Assembly (NCBI GenBank): GCA_037043235.1
Contig: JAWRVZ010000215.1
Span: forward strand, 746,001 to 810,000
Direction of reading: 5' to 3'
Origin: Rhodeus uyekii
Taxonomy: Eukaryota; Chordata; Actinopteri; Cypriniformes; Acheilognathidae
Length of the DNA stretch: 64,000 nucleotides
Part shown: positions 49,933 to 62,062 of the stretch, piece after piece
Position numbering within the stretch: position 1 is the first letter of the stretch
How the letters are laid out: every line of letters starts with the position of its first letter
Made by a program: the position numbers and the translations under genes
Notes under the pieces: model-generated
Databases searched by the model: none
Told to the model about the DNA's origin: nothing
What the model saw: only the letters and a program-made list of their open reading frames with translations

Positions 49933-51889
49933 CTTTTTTTTGGATTGCTTTAGAGAACATGGTCAATCACAAGCTCTGATGTCATCAGATATTACATCAG
50001 AAGTTTTTTGTCTTCGCTGACCACAATGATCACCTCCACCTCCGCTCACACAAACTCTTCCTCTCAGATTTCTATCCATTGTCTCTGAACTGCTCACTCT
50101 ATATGTTCCCTCACATCATTAGACACAAGTGTGATCAGTTTTGAGTTGTTGTGTTCAAGTGTTGAGAACAGGGCTTTAATTGTGTCTGACTTTTGTCACG
50201 TGTGCTCAGTATTATGCAGCACGAGTGCATCGCAATGAAAATGTGTCTAAACAGGTGAAAAGTGCTCATGGTTTTGCCAAAAGAGTGATTGATTCAATCA
50301 GTGAGTTCAGGCAACTGAGAATTTGGTTCAGACAATAGAGTTTAGTGTTTTAGCAATTGAGAAAAACTGTATTTCTCAACACTCCCAAAATGTTGACATG
50401 GACATTCATAATACTGTAACAATGTCACTTTCCGTATTGTACTGGAAGTTCACTGTAAAAACAAAACAAAACTAGACATTGTCTTTTCACCTAGCTGGAT
50501 CTGACCAGAGATTTCCATCAACGTCGCAGGCAATGTTGTCATTAGCAAGACACCTTGGAAAGAAACGTCTTGAATGACGAATCCATCCTTGCATTGCTGT
50601 TTCCTCCATCTGGTCACAGGCTCCTCCATGGAAACTCAGCCTGGAGACGGAGATCATATTCCTTCCACCGCCATGCCCAGAAAAACTCTTCTACAGGGTT
50701 GAAAGTATCAGTATAGGACGGTGAAATGTGGATGTTGCTGAAACCAGTTCTGAACCAGAGCATAGAAAGACACATTGTCCCAGACAACAATGACAATATG
50801 ATGGATTTGATTTGCTGCTGTAATGTTGTGCAATTGGTCCAAGAATGCAAGTATGAGTGTTGTGCTGTAAGGGCCATATGGGCATGGCGGTGGAGGACCC
50901 GTTCTCTGCAATGGCTGCACAGAGGGTTATATCGCCCCCACACCGCCCTGGGACATTGACTGTAGTCCTGTGGCCAATGATGTTTCTTCCCCTCCTTCGT
51001 GTTCTCGTCAGGTTGAACCCAGCCTCATCTACGCAAACGAACTCACTTGATTCTGGATCTCCTCTCCATCCATTTGTAAAACTCCCTGAAGAACAGCGTC
51101 AGGCAAAATTGTGTAGTTCAGCGTAGATCTAGTATATACAATAGAATACAGTACTCTAAGCAGTTACTGAAACAGTGCAGATGTTTTTGATATGATGATA
51201 TTTTTACAACCCCTATTTTCAGTGTGTATGGGCTTAGATTTGGCTGTGCTCGCAGTCCAGCCTTCCTCAGCAGCAGGCCGCGGTTGACAACGTGATCAAC
51301 CAGTGTTGCACAATCTCATTTGTCAGATTCTGTCCTTTTTGAGCACCTTCTTGCCTTCCTCTTCCTCTATCTCTACCTCTACCTCTACCTCCAGCATGGC
51401 CTCCATCTCTTCTTCTTCCTCTGTTGATTCCTCCTCCACCCTTTCCTCCTCCTCCTTGTCCTCCTCATCCTCATCCTCATCCTCATCTTACTCTATCTCT
51501 GACTCTTTCCATTGTGCTTGAAGACCGATGAACTCACCTGCTGCGTTTATAGTGCTTTTACACCCGATCGGTGTGTCTACAATTAAGCAAACAAGTGTTT
51601 GCACACCTGATGACTGTGTTGAACCAGTTGGTTGGACGGTGCGCTAATTTGACACTCAGTGCTTTGGTGTTGAAAGGAAGTGACTTCATGATAGATTTTT
51701 GTGTGTAATGTTTGTTAAGTGTGTTTAGTGTTTTGCAAATCACTGTGTGTAGAGTTTTGCAACATGTGTGAGGTTGACAATGTGCTTATAGTTGTGCAAA
51801 TATGGGCTGATGTTTTGCTTTTTGAGTGTAAGGTTTTGCTAATAGTGTACTACTTTTAATTTGAGTGTGTAAGCAATCCAAAAAAACTG
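49933..51889 (-). mobile_element. Tc1/mariner-superfamily DNA transposon, inactive
   Basis: Terminal inverted repeats: left CTTTTTTTTGGATTGCTT and right AAGCAATCCAAAAAAACTG, each bordered by TA. Length 1,957 bp. On the minus strand a broken DDE-type transposase is readable (separate entry). A CTTCTTCCTCTACCTC-rich low-complexity stretch (51,340-51,500) corresponds to the charged segment before the DNA-binding region. Confidence 0.85.
50495..51515 (-). pseudogene. Broken DDE (IS630/Tc1-like) transposase
   Basis: On the minus strand one frame has VDEAGFNLTRTRRRG followed by NIIGHRTTVNVPG (first catalytic Asp region). Another has NGVLHRHAHMGPY-like text and then IHHIVIVVWDNVSFYALVQN (second Asp), and a third has PVEEFFWAWRWKEYD (catalytic Glu in the NPVEEFF context) and IRHSRRFF-like text. 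At least two frameshifts and several stops separate the parts, so it is not functional. The N-terminal helix-turn-helix half is more decayed. Confidence 0.85.
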
Positions 51890-51904
51890 TAATGGGAATT
51901 ATTA

Positions 51905-52124
51905 GGTGTGTGTGTGATTATGTGTGTGTTTGTGTTTGTGTGTGTGTATACGAGTGTGTTTGTAAGTGTGCATGTATATGTGTTTGTTTGTGTGTGTGTG
52001 TGTGTGTATGTGAGTTTGTGTGTGTGTATATGTGAGTTTATGTGTGTGTATATGTGTGTGTGTGTATATATGTACATACGTGTGTTTGTGTGTGTGTATA
52101 TGTGTTTGTGCTTGTGTATATATA

Positions 52125-52171
<47 letters not shown>

Positions 52172-52291
52172 TGTGTGTGTATATGTGAGTTTGTATGTGT
52201 GTGTTTGTGATAGTGTATATATATGTGTGTATATATATATATATATATACGTGTGTTTGTGTGTCTGCATGTGTGTATACGTGTGTGTGTT

Positions 52292-52328
<37 letters not shown>

Positions 52329-52372
52329 AAATGTGTGTTTGTGTGTGTGTGTGTGTGTGTGTATATGTGAAT
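51905..52372. repeat. (TG)n/(TA)n microsatellite cluster
   Basis: Interrupted TGTGTG and TATATA tracts over 470 bases, directly next to the transposon's right end. Confidence 0.97.
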
Positions 52373-52374
52373 AA

Positions 52375-53935
52375 CAAACCTATAAAACATAAAAAAAAGA
52401 ATCAGCCGTTTAAACAAACGCAGAACAGAGGAGAATCTGCGGAGAAAAGAGAACGAGATGCCCGTAATAAAACAAGAATCAACATGAGCTCGGCTTCAGC
52501 AGAAGAACGGAAGGATTTGAGATGTAAACATTATGCAGAGATGAGGCTGTTTTTGTCACTCAACATGTTCTAACAGAGTTCACTGCAAAGCATTATGGGT
52601 CATATTCATCCCCACAACCAAAACAATGTTCTTCCGCAAAATGCATGCCATCATGGTTTGCATTTTCCATTGACTTACATACATAGCTAATTATATTACA
52701 TTAACCTTCACTTGTTCTCTGCATTTTTTCTTTTTATCACTTATTTTAACGCAATTGGATTGTTCTTCATTCAGAATCAAAGTGATAAAAGCATTCAAAT
52801 AAATCCACATAATGGCTATTTATACTTTTAATTTTAAGTGTGATTTACCCAGAATTGTGTTTTCATCCACAAACACGACCTTATATTATTAATTAATGTG
52901 TGAAATGAGTAGAAATGTGTTTGATGATATATTGCATTAAAAATTTACTTTTTTCTGCTTCATTTCCCATAATGCTCTAATACTCTCTACATTACCCATA
53001 GAATGGATGTTAATATGTGTTTCGCCACATTTATTTATTTATATTATGTTGTGAAAACGATGTGGTTGAAATGTCACAGTGCCTTATTCTACATATCAGA
53101 GAGTTATTATTCATGGCTCGTGATTTGCTGTTTATGTTTTGTTGTGTGACTGATTTCTTTGAATCGTAAGTCAGTGAATTATTTCTGTCAATTTAAATTC
53201 CCAGTTATAAATAAATAAATAAATAAATGGAAATAAATGGAACTGAATTGAACTGAAGTCACTGCACAAGACAAACACTAGAGGACAGCACCGGTCTCAA
53301 CATGCCACACATATCCATGTGAGTGTAAGAGTGTGTGTGTGAGTAAGAGTGAGTAAGTGTATGTCTGTGCGTGTACGTGAGTATGTGTTTTCCAAAGAGT
53401 TATAATGAAAGAACTTGTAATGAAAAAGAAAATCATATCATGTCTCTGTTACACAGTGTTGCTTTGCTGTGATGAAACTGTTTTGATGTGGTTTATTCAG
53501 ACTGTAAGTGTTTCTTTTGCAATCTGATGGTGAAACATCTCAAGAAAATGTCATTTCCTAAAAGAAGAGATGAAGAAATATGATGCTGAGCTTCAACACG
53601 TTCCTCAACGTTATATATATTCTATATGAACATGTGATATTTGTTTTTTACTATTATAATGAAAAGGGTTTGGAAAATGAGGAAATACATAATTAAACAA
53701 GAACAATTTGTTCTGATAGAACAATCAGAAACCTATTTTTTTCTGTGGTACTGAAAGATTTTGAAAACTATTTAATTACTATTATGGAGAAAAACAAAAC
53801 AAAAACCCTTTAAGACGGTTTATTTTTTTAATACATTTATTTGTATATATATATAAATATTCTATATTTTACATGTACACCGTTAGCAGTTTTGTTTGGT
53901 AATTGTTCAAGCATTCATAATTTAAAAAAATAATA
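52375..53935. other. Intergenic AT-rich sequence before ppp1cc
   Basis: No exon or repeat recognised, apart from AAATAAATAAATAAATGG at 53,210 and a short GAGTAAGTGT stretch near 53,340. Confidence 0.5.
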
Positions 53936-53939
53936 AAAA

Positions 53940-54204
53940 AGTGTTCCCTCCCCTTTCCTCCGCACTATTTGTCTCCTCCGCGCGGGAGTGTTGTGTTCCT
54001 CCGCGCGCCGCGTCACCGCCGCTGGATCAGCGCGCAGACAGTGTGTCCTTCCGCAGAGCCGGTGATCCGCCGCAGCGCCTGACGCGCAAACACGCGGCTT
54101 TTAACCTTTCTGTCCACTAAATCTGTTCGTTTGTTATCGGAACGCTTTTACTCGTCGATTCTGGGTGTTTTGAGTGGTGGCGTTTGTGATTTATCCGGCT
54201 AGTC
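53940..54204 (+). promoter_or_regulatory. ppp1cc: CpG-rich ppp1cc promoter and 5' UTR
   Basis: Sharp change to GC/CpG-rich sequence (CCTCCGCGCGGGAG, CCGCGCGCCGCGTCACCG) with no TATA box, typical of a housekeeping gene. The exact start site is not visible. Confidence 0.65.
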
Positions 54205-54259
54205 ATGGCTGACATCGACAAACTCAACATAGACAGCATCATTCAGCGTCTGCTGGAGG
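54205..54259 (+). CDS. ppp1cc: Protein phosphatase 1 catalytic subunit gamma, exon 1 (partial gene)
   Basis: Encodes MADIDKLNIDSIIQRLLE and one base of the next codon (GAGG|GTAAGT, giving Val with the next exon). This N-terminus is that of PP1 gamma rather than alpha or beta. The catalytic metal-binding residues lie in later exons, which are not in the window; intron 1 is therefore at least 9.7 kb. Confidence 0.93.
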
Positions 54260-54584
54260 GTAAGTTTCGCGGCAAGCAGCGGCTAACGTGTTCTCACGAT
54301 AAGATTAATAACTATATCATCGTTATTATCGCAGCATTTGAGTACTTGTGTGTGTGCTTTTGCTCGCATGTAGCGCTAACAGGGCTAGCCGAGGCTGCGT
54401 GCCAATACAGCTCGCGCTCCCTCGAATACCGTGCGCGCGCCCTCGCTAGGCGACACTCAGAACGCTGGTGTTCCGAACGCAGGGAGTTTCAGAACTGCAG
54501 CCTAGATAGTGATTGAGACGCGTGCAGCTCTTAAAGCGACAGTACATGTGTTTGGACCTGTATTAGTTTCTGCATTAACATTAA

Positions 54585-55195
54585 AAATGGAGCATATATC
54601 GGCCAAAAACCAACATATGTCTGCTAATAGCCTTAGAAAGTAACATATGTTGGCAGATATTGTTAAAAATGATCATATATTGGCCAATGATCTAAAATAA
54701 ATGATAACATGATGGCCGGTAGCATTAAAAATTATCATGTAATCAGCAGATAATATTAAAAATGATCATATATTGGCCGAAAAAAAAAATTATGCTGGCC
54801 AATAGCATTAAAAATTATCATATAATCGGCAGATAATATTATAAATTATCATATTGGATGATAATATAAAAAGAAAATATGCTGTTCTATAGCATTAATT
54901 GTCTTGTAATCAGTAGAAAATATAAAAAATCGTCATGTATTGTCCGATATTATTAAAAAATATATAATATGCTCGCCTATAGCATTAAATATGCTCATAT
55001 AATCAGCAGATAAGGTTACAAATCATATATTGGCCGATTATATAAAAAAATAGATTATGCTGACTGATAGCAGTAAATATGATTATATAATCGGCAGATA
55101 GTATAAAAAAAATTCATATATCTCCCATTAGCATTAAAATGAACATATATCGGCAGATAGTATTAAAAATGAACATGTATCGGCAGATACCAATA
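54585..55195. repeat. Degenerate AAAAATGATCATATATTGGCC repeat in ppp1cc intron 1
   Basis: About 18 diverged units of ~33 bp built on ATCATATATTGGC and AATCGGCAGATA. Confidence 0.75.
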
Positions 55196-55199
55196 TATC

Positions 55200-56640
55200 G
55201 TGCAATTGCTATCAAATAAAATTTGTATGCAATAATCGTAAACATCTAGGAAATTAATTTGGTGAGAAAACAGCTTGAGTGTTTCAGAAAGCACACGATC
55301 TTCAGATTGACTTCTGTTTTTACTGTAAGTGTAGTTTTATTGATGTTTGATGTTATTGCTTCATTGTTTGCAGTGCATTATAATAAAGCCGCACATGCGG
55401 TGAACTGCGATTATGCAATTGTTTTACTGTGTATTCTTGAAAAGATGTATTTACATGACAGTACTGGTTGTGCCGTTTATATGTGCAAAGACCTTCACCG
55501 TTGCTGATGCTCGACGTTTAGACTTCAGTGCGTTTTGTGTTTATTTGTTGATCTGAGAGCGTCTGATGGATTTTCATGTAAAAGAAGCCACTTCAGCATG
55601 AGCCGTATTCAAATACATGAGCTTTTTATGAATGTTTTCATATATGTGGAGAGGTTTTGGATGGTATTTGTACTGCAATTTCTGCATTAGTCTTTGAAAT
55701 TGTAAAATAGAGATGTTGTTGTAAATTATGCATGATATACATTTAATCCAAACGATTTGTAATATAATTTGACATGTAAACATGGATTTAATTATCCTAT
55801 TTCCCCTGTGTTTAAAACGCCTTGAATCATGCGACTCCATCTACAAATGCATTTGAATGTTTATTGGTTAACTAAAGGCTTGTTTAGTTGCTTATAATTA
55901 ATGCTTGTAGATGTATGTCTTAAACAGATGAGAAAGAAAATGCATGCGTAACTGTTTAATGGATCTTAATGTAATACGTGTCACTTAATGTTGTTAAATC
56001 AACAAACAATAGCTTTAATTGTATGGAATAATAATAGCCTATGTACTTAATTAATACCGGACTGAAAGTCTGTTCAGTGTTGTTTACATTCGATTACTTT
56101 CTGTACTTTATACTTTTTTTCGATTAGTATTTCTGTACTTTAATCCCAGTGTTTGATCTACTCAACACACATTTCTCGATTCATTAGTATCTTTATTCTG
56201 GTATTTATTTGTGCTGCTGCTTCTGTTGAATTCAGGTGAAGTCAAACTTGTTTGTGTTGTGTAACTCTTGAGCAACAAAATTACCCCATTGTAAAAGCAT
56301 AAATGAGTGAGCAAACAAAGCCGCCTCACCGTCGGATTACACTGAGCAGACGTTACCTAACGACTCGCGTTTATCAGAAATCTCCTCTTGCATTCTCACA
56401 ATGCAAACATCCCAAATATGTAAAAGGTTATTTATAATTCGAGAAATTCCTATGCTTATTAAAAGTGTGAGTAAGCTATGGCAATAGTGCTCATTTATCC
56501 TGTTTTTAAGGTATGCGCATATAACGTAATTCTTTTATCAGACGTGTGAGGTAATGTTGTCTTTATTTAGTACAGCAAGTTAGATCTAAATCGCTTGCTG
56601 TGAATGGAATTATAGACCATGAAATATTATTTCCAAGCAC
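55200..56640. other. ppp1cc intron 1, AT-rich
   Basis: No exon, element or strong repeat recognised. Short frames here have no recognisable similarity. Confidence 0.5.
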
Positions 56641-56664
56641 GCTGCCCCTCTGGGATGACTTTAC

Positions 56665-57235
56665 AGTAAACGGTACAGCTCTCGGAACTTTACAGTAAAC
56701 GGTACAGCTCTCGGAACTTTACAGTAAACGGTACAGCTCTCGGAACTTTACAGTAAACGGTACAGCTCTCGGAACTTTACAGAAACAGTACAGCTCGCTA
56801 AACTTTACAGTAAACATTATAGCTCAAATACATTTTTACAGAAACAGTACAGCTCGCTAAACTTTACAGTAAACATTATAGCTCAAATACATTTTTACAG
56901 AAACAGTACAGCTCGCTAAACTTTACAGTAAACATTATAGCTCAAATACATTTTTACAGAAACAGTACAGCTCGCTAAACTTTACAGTAAACATTATAGC
57001 TCAAATACATTTTTACAGAAACAGTACAGCTCGCTAAACTTTACAGTAAACATTATAGCTCAAATACATTTTTACAGAAACAGTACAGCTCGCTAAACTT
57101 TACAGTAAACATTATAGCTCAAATACATTTTTACAGAAACAGTACAGCTCGCTGAACTTTACAGTAAACATTATAGCTCAAATACATTTTTACAGAAACA
57201 GTACAGCTCACTGAACTTTACAGTAAACCGTACAG
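56665..57235. repeat. Two-stage tandem repeat: 29-bp then 59-bp units
   Basis: Four 29-bp units (GGAACTTTACAGTAAACGG, TACAGCTCTC) pass into about seven 59-bp units (ACAGTACAGCTCGCTAAACT, ATTATAGCTCAAATACATTT). The 59-bp unit looks like two diverged 29-bp units, a dimer that then amplified. Confidence 0.92.
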
Positions 57236-57259
57236 CGCATAATTAATTTTTACTTTAAA

Positions 57260-57730
57260 CATTACAGCTCACGAAACAAAACTTTTCCGAACAAGTCATG
57301 ACTTTACAGCTACTTAAGGTTTATTCTCAGACGTGTGTTCCACCTAAACGGTGCACTGGGGATCATTTCTGCGCTGGACTTTTATGTCCAGCGGGTGCGA
57401 CCGGCGCTTTCAGCCAGACGTGTTTTTCCACATGAGCTACTCCCTAAAACTATCCGTGCTCCTTAGAAACCGCTCCCTGTTTTTTCCACCTCGTCAGATC
57501 CAAGCGCATGTTTGTTGCTGCCGGCGGCGCGAGGACTGCACCTATATCTGCTCGCCTAGTGTTCATACTGTTCCCTTGGCAGGATCTGCGTTACGCAAGC
57601 GCCCGCCGGTCTGCCAGGAGCTGGGTGGGGAATCCCAGGCCTGATCCCGAGTCCTTCTCCCGCTCATGAATCCTAGTGTTTAGGATGAAGAGCCGAGCGT
57701 CTCTCTTCCCACATCTGATACAATTACATT
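57260..57730. other. Moderately GC-rich intronic stretch
   Basis: A 97-codon frame (57351-57644) has no recognisable domain and no splice context. Nothing else. Confidence 0.4.
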
Positions 57731-57732
57731 CA

Positions 57733-57862
57733 CATTCCTGCATTTATCAGCTGCTTTTATCATTGCATTCAAGAAACACATTATCATTCTAAATCAATTC
57801 TTGCTTTCCCTGGGAATCAAACCCATGACCTTGATGTTGCAAGCGCCACTCTCTACTGAAAA
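57733..57862 (-). repeat. B-box SINE/MITE-like element, copy 11
   Basis: Left terminus CATTCCTGCATTTATCAG, minus-oriented core, right end lost (CTCTCTACTGAAAAGC). Confidence 0.85.
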
Positions 57863-57869
57863 GCTAAAA

Positions 57870-58520
57870 TAGGGAAGGGTTTAAAGTGAAATTGTTTGAC
57901 CACACTAAAAGCTTCGTTTTTCGAAGAGATTGTCACAAAGTCAGGAAGAAATAAAGCAAAGATGGTTTACATGAACAAAATTACCATGTTAACAAGATAA
58001 TAATGTAAATAGTCTCTTTAACGTCAGTACATGATTTGAGTGTTCACACTTGATTATTGGCTTTTATTAATAGGCATATTAAAGAAAAGCTCTGTATCAA
58101 TAACACAAGGATCCATAAAGTAGAACTGGTCTGTTATGGCAAAAATCAGTGTAGTCACAATAAAAATCATGATTATTGGTGGGCAATACGATCAAAGTAT
58201 TATTTAAATATGAGAAACATTACATTTATTGACGCTTCAGTGATTAAAAACTAGATTAACGTAGGAAAAAGATCCTCAGTAATTACATGAGTAAACCATC
58301 AGCAATGCAATAAAAACTAATTATGATAGAATAATAACTTCTGTAACAAATGTAGCTATTGTTTATTGCGTTAATGTTAACCTTATATTCTGTTTGAAGT
58401 GTTTGTTTACTTTGTACATTTTTGAACGTATTACTTTATTGTAATTGTACCTGTTATAGTAAGACGGCACTTATTTCAATATATAATGTATCAATATATC
58501 AGTTTCATCGCTAAAATCTT
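57870..58520. other. AT-rich intron sequence
   Basis: No feature recognised. Confidence 0.5.
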
Positions 58521-58752
58521 TTAGCGCAACATGAAAAAGAAACTGACGCCTCGTTTGAAGCTGAGATCTGTTGCGATTAATCGATTTATCTGCCGTAAAG
58601 ACGCTTTCACACAGTTTCAGAAACGCTGCTGCTGTTGTTGTTGTTGTTGTTGTTGTTGTGTAACCGTGTTCATGTGTGAGATCACACACCTATGCTCTCG
58701 CTCATCACACGTGTGTCATTCTAGGGAGGGACACGGAAACCAAAATACACAG

Positions 58753-58973
58753 GTGTGTGTGTGTGTGTGTGTGTGTGTATACGTGTGTGTGAGCTGGTGT
58801 GTGTGTGTGTGTGAGCTGATGTGTGTGTGTGTGTGTGAGCTGATGTGTATACGTGTGTGTGTGTGTGTGTGTGTGAGCTGATGTGTGTGTGTGTGTGTGT
58901 GTGTGTGTGAGCTGATGTGTATACGTGTGTGTGTGTGTGTGAGCTGATGTGTGTGTGTGTGTGTGTGTGTGTG
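58753..58973. repeat. (GT)n with GAGCTGATGTGTATACGTG units
   Basis: Long TG runs interrupted by GAGCTGATG and ATACGTG. A (GTT)n tract lies just left at 58,635-58,660. Confidence 0.96.
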
Positions 58974-59047
58974 AGGTCATTTTTACTTTTTCTTGCATCA
59001 TCTTCATTCATTGTAAAGCTGGAAACTGTGGTTTTGCTGCACAGTGA

Positions 59048-59172
59048 CTGTGTGATGATGATGTGATGGTGTGTGTGTGTGATGGTGTGTGTGATTGTGT
59101 TGTGATGATGTGATAGTGTGTGTGTGTGATGATGTGATGGTGTGTGTGATTGTGTTGTGATGATGTGATGGT
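59048..59172. repeat. GTGATGATGTGATGGTG minisatellite
   Basis: Irregular repeats of TGTGATGATGTGATGGTGTG and TGTGATTGTGT. Confidence 0.9.
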
Positions 59173-59179
59173 GTTTCGT

Positions 59180-59534
59180 TTCTGTGTCATGGTTTGCTCC
59201 GTGTGCTGCTGATACGCTGGATTTGCTGAGAAGCTTTTTAAGGGAGCAGTTTTTTATTTTTTTATTGCATAACTAGCAGATTATATAATTGAACAACTCT
59301 GAGCAAGTGCTCGTCTCTCACAAACACCACCAGGATCTCAATTATATATTAACAAAAGAATAATGACCAAATTTGTGTATTTGACTGAATCCCAAATATA
59401 GTGAGATTTATCAGTATTTAAAGGTGTCGTGTTTCCACAGTCCTGTTATGAAGAAATATAGATGTGAATGAAAGCTGGTCTGGTTGTTGAAGCACTGCTC
59501 TGTGTGTGTGAATAGCGTCTCTCAGCTGGGTATG

Positions 59535-59565
<31 letters not shown>

Positions 59566-59785
59566 GATGGTTCTGCTGGAATGGGATCATGGAAACGCTG
59601 TGAATCGCTCCTTTATTCCTGGTTTGTTGTGACGTTCGGGAGAAAACCAAACACAGAGTGCAGTAAATGACCGTTAAACTGCAGATTGTGTCTCTCTTTA
59701 CATGCATTCAACTAAACGTAAAGCTTTTTAAAGATGAACAAATGATCTGTGCTAATAATGCATCACTATAATATTAAAGTGCAAC
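59180..59785. other. ppp1cc intron sequence
   Basis: (GT)n at 59,532-59,562; otherwise no feature seen. Confidence 0.5.
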
Positions 59786-59789
59786 ATCA

Positions 59790-60098
59790 GGGGCATATTC
59801 TTCGTACCTCGCTAACTCACTTAGCTGGATTAGATTGTTGACGATTTCGCATGATCTTGGATTGTTCGGTTCTTCGACGCTCATCCGGGACTTGTTGTCA
59901 TAGTAACAGGTCCGCTGAAGTGAACCTGCTCGGAGCAGCTTACTTCAAGTTAGCAGGATTAGTTCACGCAAGCGGAGGTGAAATGGGAAGTTTGTCGCAA
60001 CATGTCCTGTCCGTTTTTACGAGAGACACCTGTTGCTGAAGGTGCAATTTAATATATTAAAATATATTTATTTTAATATTTAATATAAACGAAATATA

Positions 60099-60141
<43 letters not shown>

Positions 60142-61122
60142 GTTTTTCACGTGAGGGTATAATGTATCTAGTTAATTTAGATACAATTAGTCGTAGTCGG
60201 GTGTTAGCTACAGCTCAAACTGTGTGTATTGCCTTGCGCTACTTTGCAAGCGGCACGTTCATTTACACTGTTGGAGAGCATTGTGAAAGTGCTGTGTGTC
60301 GTGCCATTCGCAAAGTTACCAGCACTCAAGCAGTCATTTTTGAAAAAAGGGAACTTTGCACACAGTTAGTTTACAGTTTATTTTATTTATTTAAAAAAAT
60401 CCAGCTGATCATCTCTTGCCTGTGGAATGAAATAAATAAATCATGCAAGGTCCTCAATAGTACAGTGTGTATTTTATTAACTTTGAAGTTCCTCTTGAAG
60501 CAATTCAATCTCAAGTCTGACTTTCTGCTTTATTAGTTTTTGCAATTCTATTTCATTAATTGACTCTTTTTTTGCAGCACAGTGCAAGTAGTAAAGATAC
60601 TATTTTGCAGAATATTTTTGCATTTTACTTTTACTTGTTCCCAAGTTCTAGTGGGTCCTGTGGTGGCTCTAATATAAAAGAGGATTATGAAATACAGTAC
60701 AATTAATATGAGTCAATATAATTACACACACGATCACTAGGCTTCTCACAAATTTAATTTGTCGGCAACTTTTTGCCAGTCCTCTTTCCTGGCTTTTGCA
60801 GCTTTAAAGTGTTGCCTTGTGTTTTAATTAAACACTGAAATCCAGAGACGTGCCGCTGAGAAATACTGTGCGTGCTCTTTCAGCATGCTCACTGACCAAT
60901 CAAAATGTTGCTGATCAGTGTTTCTACTATCGAGACATATCCCCTTTTAAGCAGCACATGAACACACAATGATCTCAGATAACTCAATCCAGCTATACTA
61001 ATCGTCAACAACAGGTGCGTTTAAAGAACCGAATAATCCAGATCATAGTTAGCGCGATTATCTCATCCCGGATGTGTCATCTGATCTTGGATGTAGTAAG
61101 CGACGTACGAAGAATATGCCCC
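59790..61122. mobile_element. 1.33-kb TIR element (GGGGCATATTCTTCGTAC ends)
   Basis: Left GGGGCATATTCTTCGTACCT and right ACGTACGAAGAATATGCCCC are inverted repeats, with further inverted similarity for about 100 bases (ATCTTGG, ATCCGGGA, GATTGTTCGG/GAATAATCC). No transposase is recognisable. Target duplication not clear; a Harbinger-like or ISL2EU-like MITE is possible. Contains an (AT)n run at 60,103-60,135. Confidence 0.7.
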
Positions 61123-61229
61123 AGAACTATTAGCATGCTGTTTATTATTAGATATAAAAAGCAACACTCAAATTACACATTGTTTGCAGCTGCGCATAAA
61201 AACTTCTCAATCTGGATTGATTATAATAT

Positions 61230-61280
61230 CAATGTGTTTCTTGAATGCAGTGATAAAAGCTTCTGATAAACGCAGGAAAA
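61230..61280 (+). repeat. B-box SINE/MITE-like element, copy 12, right-end fragment
   Basis: TCAATGTGTTTCTTGAATGC then TGATAAAAGC and CTGATAAACGCAGGAA only. Confidence 0.7.
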
Positions 61281-62062
61281 CTGTCAACATTGTGATGTTT
61301 TTACTCCAGTTTGTTGTTAAAATGTAATTTACTCGGTGGCAGTCGTCTATTTAAACTTTAATGTTTGTTTGGGATTCTGATGTTTCTATGAAATATATAT
61401 TTTTCTTCTCAATCTCAGCCTTTCAGCTTTACATTTTAATATTTTTAGACCTAAAAAAAGTCAAACCATTTTTTAATTTAAGTGAATTAAAGGAAGGCAC
61501 AGAATGAACTTCTTTCATCAGCTGAAATTATGGAGTGCATGAAGAATAATTTTCACACGTGTAATGAATTACTTGATATATTTTATATTTACATTTTATG
61601 TTGCATTTTATATATAATATAAATACATTTATATATAACTTTTTTTATTTGTATAAATTATATATACAGTGGAGTTCACTTATCTCGAGTCATGGTAAAC
61701 TCACCAATACTATTATGTCAACGTTTTTGAAGTGGAACCGCCAAACTCCCTATTTGTCTCAGTATTTTCGATTCTTTAATGTCAGTTATGAAATCTAATA
61801 TCTCGAGCACAAAAAAGGGACAAAGTCGCCGCTTCACATGGTTATTTCGTGACTAATTAGCGTAGCTAGTTCACTGCGTTCACTTGAGTTTGCGTTGCAC
61901 GTGGATGGCGGTCCGCTCACAGTTCACTCCCTGTCGTTGATCTCGTCTGAGGGAAAACACGCTGTAGACCCGCACGCTTTTTGTGATTTTGTGAGCAATC
62001 TTTGTGTTTGCATTGTTGGAGAATATAATTAAAGGTTTGTTTCAAGAATCGAAGGTGGTTTT

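Noticed and set aside
57351..57644. 97-codon frame in a GC-richer patch as a gene or ppp1cc exon 2
   Set aside because: It does not encode the expected VRGSKPGKNVQLQENEI-like continuation of PP1 and has no recognisable domain.
60162..60536. 124-codon frame as transposase of the 59790-61122 element
   Set aside because: No DDE, BED or HTH motif recognised; length and composition fit chance in AT-rich DNA.
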